Below are positions 33,375 through 43,902 of a stretch of DNA of 64,000 nucleotides, in pieces. The stretch comes from Entoloma clypeatum. Its lineage: Eukaryota > Basidiomycota > Agaricomycetes > Agaricales > Entolomataceae. Positions within the stretch are counted from its first letter, which is position 1, and every line of letters starts with the position of its first letter. The notes beneath the pieces were generated by a model. It worked only from the letters and a program-made list of their open reading frames with translations. It was not told the DNA's origin and searched no databases. The stretch lies in contig OY751491.1 of the NCBI GenBank assembly GCA_963565915.1, positions 1,302,001 through 1,366,000 on the forward strand, given 5' to 3'. The position numbers and the translations under genes were made by a program.

Positions 33375-33611
33375 TAGCAGAGAGCATCCATCTTGCTTGG
33401 CAACACCAGATCGCGCATTACAATGCCCGACAGAACAAACTTGAAAGCTTTCATCAGAGAGTTTATCGGTGGTCCAGACAACCACTATCAGAAGATTGAT
33501 TAGGACACTCACATCGAGATGTCCCAGAGTTGCATCATCACATCCTACTTGAAGCAGCAGATCTATGCCCACTTCACCACCACCGAGCAGCAGACTGAAT
33601 ACGGTCGTTGG

Positions 33612-34120
33612 TAGTGTTTAAGGGTTCAGTCCAGTCTGGTTTTTTGACCAAAAAATTGATGAACTGGAGACTGGCAGTTCATTTTTTTTTCTCAAAGTCT
33701 GAAACACTGGACTGGACTGGTAAAGACTGGTTTAAACCAGTTTAAACTCGTAAAATGCTCAACCATTTATAAACCTACCAAAAGCCTGTTTTTTCAATCA
33801 AAAACTTGAAAATATACTCAATTTGTTATCAATAACATGTTTCTCAAGCATTTTGGATATAAACTCTTTTAAAATGATTAAAAACTGTATAAAATAATAT
33901 CTTTGCCTATAAAAGTACAGTTTTTGAATGAATATACTGTATGGTCAAAAACTGGAACCAGTTCATATTTTTCAGACCCAAACCAGAACTGGGGGTGAAC
34001 CAGTCCATTTTTTTTCCAAATTTGGAGAGATGTGAGACTGGTTGAGCTGAAAATCAGTGAGACCTAAACTGCCAGTTCAGGTTTATTTTCCAGTTCATAA
34101 GACTGAATCCTCAAACACTA
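33612..34120. mobile_element. hAT-like type B element
   Basis: Starts TAGTGTTTAAGGGTTCAG, ends CCTCAAACACTA, same orientation as 11698-12235. The flanks (GTCGTTGG and TGTGTAAA) do not match, so one side has been rearranged since insertion. Confidence 0.8.
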
Positions 34121-34807
34121 TGTGTAAACAATGACACAGGAGCTGCTAGAATGGTGGGAGGTGCACGACATGAGGGAAGATGCATCATGAGAGAGAGAGG
34201 GAGGGATGCTGCCAGAACGGCAGCAGATGCACCTGTGGCAGGACAGATGACATGAGGGACAACACAGGTGAAAGGAACAACATGTGGGTGATGGGATTAC
34301 ATTGTGGTTTGTTAGCGACACTAAACACTTCACTCAGGCCTTGCAAGAGAGGAAACATGGAATGATGGAAGAAGACTTAAAAAAGTGAGGTTTGAAGTGG
34401 TAGAAACCAGCCCAAGACTGGGGTTCCAACTGCAGCTGCATATGTACTGTGTGCTACTGTGCATCTACCATGCCGTATCCATGTGTCCAGATAAGATGAG
34501 ATAATCTACCATCAGATAAGATAAAGAGAAAAGGTGAAAAGTATTCGTAACATGGTTCCCATCTGACAACTCATCATTATTGCACCAATAGCTCCCTTGT
34601 CCTACATAGATTCATATAATATAGATTATCAGGTTTAGGCCTATGATTCAATACTTATATGTGATGCTTTTGTCATGACACAGGCTTGGCACTCCCATGT
34701 CATGACACAGGGCAAAATTCTTGCTGATGGTGTTGTGGGTGTGTGGATGCCTCCCAGAGTGAACTCAGCCTGCCGTGCCCTGCAGTGGCCCATAACCCAG
34801 TCAGAAC
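34121..34807. other. No gene recognised
   Basis: Mixed sequence with purine-rich start; no coding-like frame. A word GGCCCATAACCC at about 34790 resembles the Copia primer-binding complement but has no LTR next to it. Confidence 0.45.
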
Positions 34808-34809
34808 TA

Positions 34810-35673
34810 TGGTGCCGTTCACTTAGTCACCACTTATGGGTGACAGCAGCCAAATTGGTTGTGGATTTTCAACTTTTTCTATACCTTTATGAAATTTTGT
34901 GAGGGTTGGGGAGGACGAAGTGTTGTGGAAGCGAAAATGGCATTTTGGTGAATAATAATGAATTATTTGGTGTGTTATTATTTTTTCCACACACAAAATG
35001 CCTCCAAAAAGAACTTCAAAGCACAAGAAAGCTGCTGCTGCTCGAGCACGTGAAGGCAGAGCAAGAATTCAAGAATCCTCCAAGTCAGGGACTATTTTCA
35101 CAACACCCTGGGATCCTGAATCCCTGCCAGCAGCCCCTTCATCACCGACACCTTGGGTCTTTTCACCCGTTTTTGTGGATTCAGATTTTGAATGGGAAAC
35201 TGGATATCAAGGCGGGGTCAACCATTATGTGATGCATCAGTTCATCTCTCAACAATTCGCCGATGGGAGCACAGAGTGCAAAGGTGGATGGATGCCTACC
35301 GTGATGGCCTTGGAACTCAGGATGCTCAAGCAAGGGTCAAAGCTTTTGGATCGAAGAAATACAAGTCCCATCGTCATGTTCCAGAAACACTTGCAGGAAT
35401 GTTTGACCATCAATCAGATGTATAGATTTGATTGATTACATCAGTAATTACTAATTTAAGAAGGACCCTATACCATAAGTAGAAGGTGGTGGCCAAATCG
35501 GTGAGGTTGAAATTTTTCAACTTGCTCAGTTTTGACCGTATGAAAATTTCGTCTAGAGGATCTCTTCCTATTATCAAAAGGAGCATTTTCACTAAAGGAT
35601 TAAGGAATCAGACAAAATCTGAAGGTGGCTAAATTTTTGTCACTAATAGATGGTGACTAAGTGAACAGCACTA
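34810..35673. mobile_element. Small TIR element with a possible TA duplication
   Basis: The left end TGGTGCCGTTCACTTAGTCA and the reverse complement of the right end TAGTGCTGTTCACTTAGTCA differ at two bases in 22. TA lies on both sides (34808-34809, 35674-35675). The 864-bp element carries one broken ORF. A TA target would suggest a Tc1/mariner-like or related element, but the TIR differs from the other two. Confidence 0.6.
34998..35435 (+). pseudogene. Transposon ORF fragment, frameshifted
   Basis: Starts MPPKRTSKHKKAAAARAREG, a basic N-terminus. It reads GYQGGVNHYVMHQFISQQF and ADGSTEC, then coding sense moves to the frame reading RVQRWMDAYRDGLGTQDAQ and AFGSKKYKSHRHVPETL (to 35425). The WMDAYRxGL and KKYKSHR blocks resemble N-terminal regions of Agaricomycete transposon-associated proteins, from memory. 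A frameshift lies near 35270. No catalytic domain remains. Confidence 0.45.
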
Positions 35674-35675
35674 TA

Positions 35676-36370
35676 AGGTAACTAAGTTATTATACTACAA
35701 GGGTATGACCCATGCCGTATGGCGCGGACATGAGAAAATGCGCCATATGGCACGGAGGTTGGTGTGGTGTGAAAAAGTAACTGTTTGTGTCCATAATTGA
35801 TGTATTATAGAATCATTTTTCCAAAAAATTGCATCACATGTATGTCTACTGCACTCAAGCCTCCTGCCTTTCTGTTGTTTACCCGTTGCTTAAAAAATCT
35901 GGGTTTTCCACTAAAACTGGTTGGTAAGTCCAATCACTTTCTGTTGTTTACCCGTTGCTTACTGAGTCGCTTCAACAAAATATTTAATACTGACAAAATG
36001 ATGGGGGAAATACATTCCACCTTCTGTATCCTTGATTTGTGCATTGAATGAGTGAATTTGACTGGAGGAGTAAGGGAAATAATATTCCAATCAGTCATGA
36101 AACCCATGTTCTCCCCATTTTTCTATATTTCAACAAAACACTGAATATAAGCAGATCTGTGGAGCAGATCCCTATCGTCTCTTTTGTCCCTTGCATTATC
36201 CATATCATGGATGATTTTTGCTGAATGAATAAGCTGGGAATTGCCTATATACAGTACACACCCTGACCCCCTCTTTTCTGCTTATTTTCATAATATCAAC
36301 AGATCCGTGGAACAGATCCCTATCATCTTTTTTGGCCCTTGCATTATGCATATTATGGATGATTTTTGCT
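35676..36370. repeat. Gene-free; 68-bp direct duplication
   Basis: GCAGATCCCTATC...GATGATTTTTGCTG occurs at about 36155-36225 and again at 36300-36372 with modest divergence. Another short duplication (TTTCTGTTGTTTACCCGTTGC) is at 35871-35890 and 35938-35958. No gene seen. Confidence 0.55.
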
Positions 36371-36493
36371 GGTCACATGATGTAATCTAATCTAATCTAA
36401 TCTACATGATGGAAAAGTTTCAACACCCCCCCATATTTAGTACATACTTCTAAATACATCTTACTTTTTCCCATATAGGTACTCTTTCTTCGT

Positions 36494-38089
36494 CTAGCTT
36501 TTAAGTAATCCAAAGTATGGGATAAACTTGTTGAAGAGGATTTTCCCCAGATTCTTAGTTAAAAGGTCTGCAGGGTTATTCACTCCTTCAATGAATTTGA
36601 CCGTAATAATCCCTTCGGATACTTTTTCTCTGACAAAGTGGAATCGCACGTCAATGTGCTTGGATCGCTTCTCAGTTACAGGATTGGATGCGATAAAGAC
36701 GGAGCCATTGTTGTCTCCATAGATCGGAACTGATCCGATCTGCATTCCAAGTTCGGCAAGCATGCTTCTAAGCCATGTCACTGCGCGACTGCAATCTGAT
36801 AGCGCCATGTACTCTGCTTCTGTGGAAGAGAGGGCAATGGTTTTTTGCGCCGATGAAACCCATGTTACTGCTCCAGATGCCAGCGATATGAAGTAACCAG
36901 TGGTGGACTTTCTGGTGTTTTCGTCTGATGCCCAATCGGAGTCTGTAAATGTGTAGATCCCTTTCCCAGAATCACCATCATACATGATCACATAATCTTT
37001 CATTGCCTTCAAATATCTGCAAATATCCCTTGCCACTTCTAAATGGCGTTTGGTAGGGTTTGCGGAAAATTGGGACATTTTGATCACGGCGAAACAAATG
37101 TCAGGTCTTGTCCTGATCATTAAGTACAATAGTGATCTGATGACAGATTGGTACTTGGATCTGAGTTCCGCATTGGGTTCATCTTCGGACTTCATGGGTT
37201 TGTCGCCCGTCGGGAGTGGGGTGTGGGTGGCATTGGATTCGCTCATCCCCATTCGTGCGAGAATTTTCTCAAGGTAAGGTACTTGATCAATGAAGATCTT
37301 CTTCCCACATTGCCTTATTTGGATTGAGAGAAATTCTTTCGGTTCCCCATTGGACACTAGGTGGCCTAGGTCCCTACATTCCCATGTTGTCATGAAGGCC
37401 TTCTTCTTCTCTAGCATGTACTCTCGGTTTGTGCCGAGAAAAGCAGAGTCATCGACATAAATGATGGCAATTACAGTTTCCCCTTTGGTACTTGTGTGAA
37501 TGAAAACTCCCGCATTGGAGTGAAGCCAGACAAAACCGAGCTTTTTCATGGAGGAATCGAGTTCCCTCCACCAGGCTAATGCGGCCTGCTTAAGTCCGTA
37601 TAGGGCTTTGTATAGTCAGTACATGAAGTGTTCTTTCCCTTTTACTATGTAGCCCTCGGGCTGTCGCATGTAAATTATCTCATGGAGTGTTCCATAGAGG
37701 AAGGCTGATGAGACGTCCAAGAATGTCATGAACCACCCTTCAAGGGCTGTCAATGCCAGAATCAACCGGACGGTCTCGTACCTCACTACTGGTGAGAAGA
37801 TCTGATCAAAGTTGATCCCTTCTATCTGTGAGAAACCTTTTGCGACAAGGCGCGCTTTCAAACGCCCGTCGGATTTTTTGTTGTAAACCCATTTGTTTCT
37901 TAGAGCTTTCCTCCCTGTAGGTAGGGGTACTAACTCCGTGATCACCCCGCGGCTTTTGAGCATGTCTAGCTCTTTTCGTTCTGCCGCATACCAATCTTCT
38001 TGTTCGGAAGAGAGTATATATCTTTGTGTGACATTTCGATGATGCCCACTTGGATAGAGATTGCCTCCATTAGGAGATCGTTCATCCAT
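36494..38089 (-). pseudogene. pol: Copia RT and RNase H
   Basis: 38089-37616 reads the N-terminal RT half (NKWVYNKKSDGRLKARLVA, FLDVSSAFLYGTLHEIIYM), then a TGA (FMY*LYKALYGLKQA, Arg expected). 37549-36494 carries the catalytic YVDD (AIIYVDDSAFLG), the connection region (SLLYLMIRTRPDICFAV) and RNase H (FTDSDWASDENTRKSTTGY, SSTEAEYMALSDC, KHIDVRFHFVREKV). It ends with TAA at 36494 close to the polypurine tract. Confidence 0.9.
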
Positions 38090-38102
38090 GCCATTTGACC
38101 AC

Positions 38103-40088
38103 CTAATCTACGTCTTCGATCCATTTTTTTCCAAGATCAGAAGCAGGGGTGTCTTCCCCATAGATGCTACCTGGCATTCTCCGAACTCGTCGTTCCCTGA
38201 TCGGTTGATCTGGTACTTGTTCGGGTTCTGGAGTGGGTACTCGCGGTTCATCATCGGGCTCGCTAGACGGCAAGTCATTGTCTGATTCAGGGTGATCCTG
38301 TCCAGTGGGAACAGGGTCGTGAGGTTTTTTGTAATGACTGTCATTGTCATCGTTTCTAGGGATGAGGTCCTCAAACTCATCAGCCGGTTCTGGGTTTTCC
38401 ATTTCTGGATGGTTTTCTGGCAAAGGGTCAATGTGGCATCTAGGGTACTTGCTTTCATCAAAGATAGCTTTCCCACCCATGAAAATTGTATTAGTCTCAG
38501 GATCCATGAAACGGTATCCTTTGACCCCTGGTTTTGATCCGAGATAAATCATCAATTGAGATCTAGACTCCAGGGAATTTCTACATTTTTCCTTTGGGAT
38601 ATACACATATGCCTAACATCCGAAGACTCTGATGCTTGACATATCGGGGATCTCATTGGTCACCCTGAAGTAAGGGGTATTCCATTCGAGACGCTGCATG
38701 GGGGTTCTGTTGCAGTTGTAGAGAAACACTGCATGTTCCAAACAGAATTCCCACCACATAGGGGGTAAGCACACGTCGAAGCGCAAGGCCTGAGATTTCT
38801 CCCACAGGGTTTGATTTATCCGTTCTGCTCTACCGTTCTGCTGGTGCTGATACGGGAGCGTGACGTTGATCAGAACTCCATGATCGGCAAGTACATCCTT
38901 GTATTTGTCAAACTCTCCACCTCCATCAACTCACCATTTTTTAGAAGTGGCGGCAAACTGATTCTGGATCATCGCAAGAAATTGTCGTAGTGCCGTGATG
39001 GCATCCAACTTCTTTCTAAGCAAGACAACCCAGACGTGGGATGAAAAATTGTCCAAAAACATGAGGAAATATTTATATTTATGATATGATTCCGTGGATA
39101 TCTGTTTGAGATCGGAATGGATCAGATCAAAGGTTTTGGTTGCCCTTGTCATCAAATTGGGATATGACTGATTCGGCATTTTCCCTTTGAGGCAACCTGT
39201 GCAACTTTCCTGTGATTTCTCATGTACTAGTGTCTCAGGTACCCCTTTGGTACTGGTGGGAATCTTTCGGAGTGCTTGATCATTTGGGTGACCAAGGCGC
39301 TTGTGCCATGTTTCGACAGTGATTTCGCTTGAGATCGCATGGATCTGGTCATAGCGTATTTCAGTGTCTAACCAGTAAATGGTTTGACCAAGGATGTGGG
39401 GTGAAAACTGGATTTTGCTCAGCCCTTTGGAGATGTTGATTTCTCCACAAGTCCCATCTACTTTGTAACCATGGTTAAGGAAGACGCCTAGGGACAATAG
39501 GCATGTGTCCATGTCCGGAATGTAGAATACCGGTCTGAGAAGATGGGTTTTAATTTCCCCATTCAGGGTATGCCATACTGGAACAGCCCCAACTCCTAAT
39601 ATTTCCAGTTTCTTCCCTTTAGCTGCAGTTTGGACAAATCGCTTGACCATGAGAGGTCTATAGTATGCGAAGTCTAATATCCACTGCGCGCGTTCTTTTT
39701 CCTTACAGTTTGTGCAAGAGGCAAAATGTTTAATATATTTTTTGTGTAGATCACTGCTGAAGTGATCTACGCACTCTGTAGTGGTACTAGCTAATATATT
39801 ATACGTCTGTTGAGAGGCATAATTAGCTTTCCGCATTTGGTAAGGTTTAAGAAAAGGGTTTGACGGACTGTCAAGTTCTATCTTGTAATCAAACCATCCA
39901 GCCCCATCCGTTCCTGGTCGATGTCCATCATCTTCAGCGATTGGTCTAACGGCGGAGTAACTCAATGCTGTTTTGCTGGCCTCTTGTCGATGTCTGGGAT
40001 GATGGTATCCAAGATACGAAGGTTCGACCCAGAGGGTCATGTGCCGACTTCTCAGGTGAGTTTTCGCACCCTCTCGTTCTTTTTCCAC
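38103..40088 (-). pseudogene. pol: Copia protease and integrase
   Basis: In 40088-38931 the protease region reads QWILDFAYYRPLMVKRF; relatives have WxLDSGAS.., so about a dozen residues with the active-site SGA are deleted. Integrase follows: zinc region WHKRLGHPNDQ and SCTGCLKGK, then core HSDLKQISTE and LDNFSSHVWVV. After a stop it reads DGGGEFDKYKD and NGRAERINQTL, the second Asp and the Glu. 38606-38103 is the integrase C-terminal acidic linker (DPETNTIFMGGKAIFDESKY). Stops occur at 38928-38930 and 38607-38612. Confidence 0.9.
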
Positions 40089-40209
40089 ACAGACGGCTTT
40101 CCAGAAGGAAGCCCAGTGTACTGGGAAGGAGGCGGGTTCATGCGTTGCAGGAGCGACTGCATCTTTTCCAACTCAGGTTGTACAGTAAAAGAGGTCCTTC
40201 CGCGACCGG

Positions 40210-41232
40210 TTACGGTGGTGAAGGAGTGTGCATGATGAGGTGGGAGAGGGCAAGGGGCACGTTGACGAGGAGGAAGGGGACAGGGAGCAGGATGACGAGG
40301 GGCTTGCTCAATGGTCGGTGCAATAAACTTGACCATTTCCTCAGCGTGGTCGGAGTCGTTGTCAGCGTTGTTGGCGCGTTTCTTCTGGTTGCACCAGCGT
40401 CCCTTTCCTTCTTCTTTTCAGAAGCGGTACTTGGGTCGGTCGAGTTAGGCTGCTCATCAGTGTTGTTTCGCGAGGTACTCAGCGCTGTCTTCTTTTCCCA
40501 TTTGGGGTCTTGCCCCTTTCGCTTAGTCCTGGAGATTTTCCGGGCCTGCTCGTTGGACGCCCGAGTAGACCCTATTGCATACTTGCGCCTGTACTCTGAA
40601 ACGATGCTGTCGGTGACGGCCTGCCATGTGAAGTCATCGGCATCGTAGACCTGGAAGAGGGCGGTGGAGAGAGACGACCAAGCGTCAGGAATGGCGCTTG
40701 CCAAGATCATAGCCTGCATCAGATCAGGCACAATGAATTTTGAGTCGCTAAGGCAAGCAAAGAGTGACCCAAGGCGCTCAATTTCCGGTATGGGGTCGCG
40801 ACCTGACAGCTTGAAGGAGGCAGCGGCTTTGAAGTCACCAAATATGGTGGCAGGGGAGACCTTTGAATAGGAGTCTTTCAACGCCTTCCAGGCATCCTTG
40901 ATGTGCCTCCTGATAGCCTCGGAGACTTTGAGGCAGATGGAGCCTAGAGTCATGTCGTCGTCCCTGATCCAAGTCTTCCTTTCCTTGTGGAAGGTGGGTT
41001 GGTCAACGGTAGTGGTGACCACCGGAGGTTGAGTTGCAGATGTTGAGGTGGCGGAGGCAGGGGTGGAGACCATGACCATAAAGTCCACGATGTCGGGGTG
41101 CTCAATGTCGCCGGATATGAGGCACCAGACTCCTTGATGGAGAAGGTACAACTTCATTTTCTCGGCCCAACTCTGGTAGTCGATGCCGTCAAAGACGGCG
41201 ATGGAGTCAAGGGCGGAGCGAGAGGTAGACAT
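40210..41232 (-). pseudogene. gag: Copia Gag (UBN2-type), frameshifted end
   Basis: Starts MSTSRSALDSIAVFDG at 41232 (an upstream in-frame Met at 41262 is also possible). It has the UBN2-type core (YQSWAEKMKLYLLHQGVW, AWKALKDSYSKVS, AASFKLSGRDPIPEIERLG). Beyond about 40340 the frame changes to read MVKFIAPTIEQAPRH and on to 40052. No zinc knuckle is seen. Confidence 0.8.
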
Positions 41233-41577
41233 TTTTAATGAGTCTAAAAGGAGTTCTCCCAATCAGTGATGTTCTTGATTTTTAGAGAAAACAAATAAAT
41301 GATTCCTCATAACATATTCCCTTCAGGAATAGCGGTTGTGGGAAAAACCCTTTTTGTCAGAAGTGTATGAGGTACGATCAACGTTTCCACATGATGTGTA
41401 CTAAGTCAATCCCCTTAGGGATGCTTCATGACAGGTACTTGTCGTAATGACGTTTCCCAGGTTCATATGTGAAGAAGTATGACTCAGAACCTAGATCTTT
41501 CAATCAGTTCTTTGCCAACCAGGGTAGAGTGGGCAGGTACTCGCTATTGCCAGCGTTCCCAAGTCCCTCTGCTATCC

Positions 41578-41590
41578 GGGGCCCATAACC
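41578..41590 (-). promoter_or_regulatory. Copia primer-binding site
   Basis: GGTTATGGGCCCC starts at the base after the LTR (41591) and is complementary to the initiator tRNA-Met anticodon arm, as at 15470-15481. Confidence 0.7.
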
Positions 41591-41900
41591 TGTTGAAGTT
41601 CCACCTGGGCGCTAGCCGCAGATGTACTGAGCAACACAGCTACAGTGGAAGTACTCTACTCTACTGTTCTAGTCACTTACTTGGTTGAGAAGGGTGGGGC
41701 TGGTGAGAGCGGTTGAGGCTGGTAAGAGCGATGGAGCTGGTTAAGAGTCAAGAGACAACTTATTGATATTGACAGTTTCCTGGTCTTATATACTGTACTA
41801 CTGTTTGTACCAACCAAATAAGTATGTAATCGAAGATGTGTAAATGGTCACGTGATGTAATCTAATCTAATCTAATCTACGTGATGGAAAAGTTTCAACA

Positions 41901-42390
41901 ACTCGGACCTGTGGCCCTCACTTGTCTGGTGGAATTTACACAATGTGTCATGGCGCTCAGACCTGCGGCCCTCGCTTGTGCGGCAGTAACATAATATGGT
42001 CCTCAGATCTCCTGCCCTTGCTTGTGTGCCCAAGGACTCACCCAAACAACCAAAAAAGCGCCACATGACAACCTTGATGGGAGAAATGCAGCCATTGCAT
42101 GGCGCCAAGGCACAGACCCTGAGACAGGGCTCCATCAAAATCAGGAAAAAAGATTCGCACTCCATGCTCACACAGGAAATAAGGTTCGTGCTGTGCACTC
42201 ACCCCATGGGAGGACAAAAAGCTGACCAATTTCTTTGTCATGCTGAGTCATCTTATGTCAGACATCAAAATTCTTATGTGGGGCTTGGGTGGCTTTTTTT
42301 TGGTCTTGGTCGTACTATTCCCACTGTTGTCAAAATGTCAAGCAACCACTTTTCCACCTTCCCTCCCATTAGTAGTATAGACGAGCTTAT
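41901..42390 (+). repeat. Dispersed repeat, copy 1
   Basis: 41923-42233 is almost identical to 52171-52478 (CCTGCGGCCCTCGCTTG, CAAAAAAGCGCCACATG, CAGACCCTGAGACAGGG), and similarity resumes from CACTGTTGTCAAAATGTC to CGAGCTTATTAACC. The two copies bracket the Gypsy-3/Gypsy-2 nest in the same orientation. Confidence 0.8.
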
Positions 42391-42479
42391 TAACCTGTGT
42401 GTTATGGCGATAGCCTACAATCGGTATAAGGTCCTAGTCATGTGGGTTCGTACTGTTTCCACACAAGTCCCTCAGTAGG

Positions 42480-42771
42480 ACAACTTGTTCAAGATCAGCG
42501 AGTTCCTCAGAAGGACGACTCAGTTCGGGGTCTGGCAGAGCTAAGTCCTCGCAAGGCACTTAGTTGGAGAGTGTTCGAAGAATAGACAAGTAAGCGTTGT
42601 TTGCCTAGGTCAAGCTGAGGACCTCTACTCTAATGTTACAGGTTTTATATATGTTATCCTATGGCTATAAATAAGTATGTGCTGCGCAGGAGCTAAATAG
42701 GCCATTGGTTAGATAGATGTTTCAAGGAGGCTGTGGCATAGGAGTCAGAGATAAGGCCTCAAGGCCGTGAG
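42480..42771 (-). mobile_element. Probable Gypsy-3 3' LTR (partial)
   Basis: It lies just downstream (minus strand) of the Gypsy-3 accessory ORF, after a purine-rich tract, and contains a TATATAAAACC box read on the minus strand near 42640-42655. No second copy is available in the window to fix its ends. Confidence 0.35.
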
Positions 42772-43875
42772 TCAGAGATAACAAGTGAAAATGTATACAA
42801 AAGGGGAATTGTCCGAGTCGATGTGAGTCATAGCGCTGATAGGGGGGACATGTGTCCCAGGGTCATCAGAGTTAAGTGAAACGGGGTCTGATAAGGATCG
42901 AGGGTTGAGGGGTCGTGTGAAGGCGCATAGGAAGAGGGTGAAAAAGTGTAACATTACCCCCTGTCTATGCTTGAAGTCACCGGCTTCAATGTTCTCAGGT
43001 TGCCATGTGTCAAATTCGTATGGCTCGCCCTGGAGGTCTGCGTAGCCAGAGCCAAGACACTCATAGTCATAATGTCCGGGCGCCTTCTTCTTGCACTTTT
43101 CGCAAAAGTAAAGCATGCACTGACACTCAATGTGTCCTTTAGCTCTGCACATGCTGCATTGGCGTCCTTTGTCAATGTGTGGCCATCCTGCAGGACGGCG
43201 CCAAGGTCTGCTTGGTGAGTGAGCGCGTCCGTGCACATCAATCTCGTAACCAACACAATCGGGTTCATTGGTGAGGTCGATGGGAGTCTGGGATGAGGAA
43301 CCATGTCCTAAAGGAATAGACATGATGGTGTGTGTGGTTTTCCTTCTGGAGTGTTTGACAACTCCATAGGATTTCTTCTTTTCTTTGACGTCAGTCTTGA
43401 CATCAGAAAGACTTCGGTCACTGGTCAAGGGCGACGTGGATTCGGGAGGGGACGGAGTGGTTTGGGTGTCGGGGTTTCTGACAACGAGGGGGATCGGATT
43501 TGGGACAGGGGTCGGTTCAGGGGTGGTGGCAGGATCGGGGAGAGGAGTGGTCAGGATAAGGTTTTCTATGGGTGAGTCGAGTAGTGTGACGTCGGGGGTG
43601 TTTGTATGGTTATGGAACAGCCTTGCAAACTGTTGGTAGACACCTCGGTCTAAGAGTGTGTCGATGTGTCCCTCAATGAGTCGGGCAATGTTGGCGGTGG
43701 TATCGTAGTGGAATTGGCGGATGGTGATTAGCCCGAACAATGTGTTGACCAAGAATTGGTCGGTTTCATTGTCAATGTGTCGCAGCACTCTGTCATTGTA
43801 CTCAGGGTTGGTCAAGAGTCTAAAGAGGCGGTGTCGGTGAAGTTCTTTGGTGGCGGTATCAAAAACGGTAGTCAT
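42772..43875 (-). CDS. Gypsy-3 3' accessory ORF with zinc knuckles, 367 aa
   Basis: Starts 27 nt after the Gypsy-3 pol stop, on the same strand, and stays open for 367 codons although the adjacent pol is broken. Residues 1-100 look helical (LLTNPEYNDRVLRHIDNE, LFGLITIRQFHYDTTANI). 101-200 is a Pro/Ser/Thr-rich linker. 240-253 is a retroviral-type zinc knuckle CSMCRAKGHIECQC (C-x2-C-x4-H-x4-C), followed at 258-273 by CEKCKKKAPGHYDYEC (C-x2-C-x6-H-x4-C). No enzyme domain, signal peptide or transmembrane helix is obvious. The position is where env or other extra ORFs sit in LTR elements; the knuckles suggest nucleic-acid binding. I do not know a described function. Confidence 0.7.
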   Translation of the reverse strand: MTTVFDTATKELHRHRLFRLLTNPEYNDRVLRHIDNETDQFLVNTLFGLITIRQFHYDTTANIARLIEGHIDTLLDRGVYQQFARLFHNHTNTPDVTLLDSPIENLILTTPLPDPATTPEPTPVPNPIPLVVRNPDTQTTPSPPESTSPLTSDRSLSDVKTDVKEKKKSYGVVKHSRRKTTHTIMSIPLGHGSSSQTPIDLTNEPDCVGYEIDVHGRAHSPSRPWRRPAGWPHIDKGRQCSMCRAKGHIECQCMLYFCEKCKKKAPGHYDYECLGSGYADLQGEPYEFDTWQPENIEAGDFKHRQGVMLHFFTLFLCAFTRPLNPRSLSDPVSLNSDDPGTHVPPISAMTHIDSDNSPFVYIFTCYL

Positions 43876-43902
43876 GATGAGAGAGGATGTGGGTCGTTGG
43901 GT

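Larger units (their letters stand above)
31746..33611 (+). pseudogene. gag: Gypsy-2 gag 5' region fragment split by a Tc1-like element
   Basis: 31746-31975 and 33377-33611 match the start of the Gypsy-2 gag region (reverse complement of 51230-50720): CCAGACGAGTCAAGAC, GAACTAGACAACGAC, then GCAGAGAGCATCCATCTTGC. Relative to the intact copy it has small indels that break both frames. The two parts meet exactly at the TA where the transposon is inserted. The fragment is cut at 33611 by a hAT-like element. Confidence 0.85.
36371..41900 (-). mobile_element. Decayed Ty1/Copia element
   Basis: The minus-strand 5' LTR is 41900-41591 (TGTTGAAACTTTTCC to CTTCAACA, 310 bp, with four TAATC-type repeats). 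Then come the PBS, gag, pol (protease, integrase, RT, RNase H in Copia order), a purine tract (36433-36426), and the start of the 3' LTR at 36425. The 3' LTR matches for only about 55 bp before diverging into unrelated sequence, so it is truncated. Confidence 0.85.

Noticed and set aside
34785..34805. A third Copia primer-binding site (GGCCCATAACCC).
   Set aside because: No LTR end or gag lies next to it; probably chance or a tiny relic.
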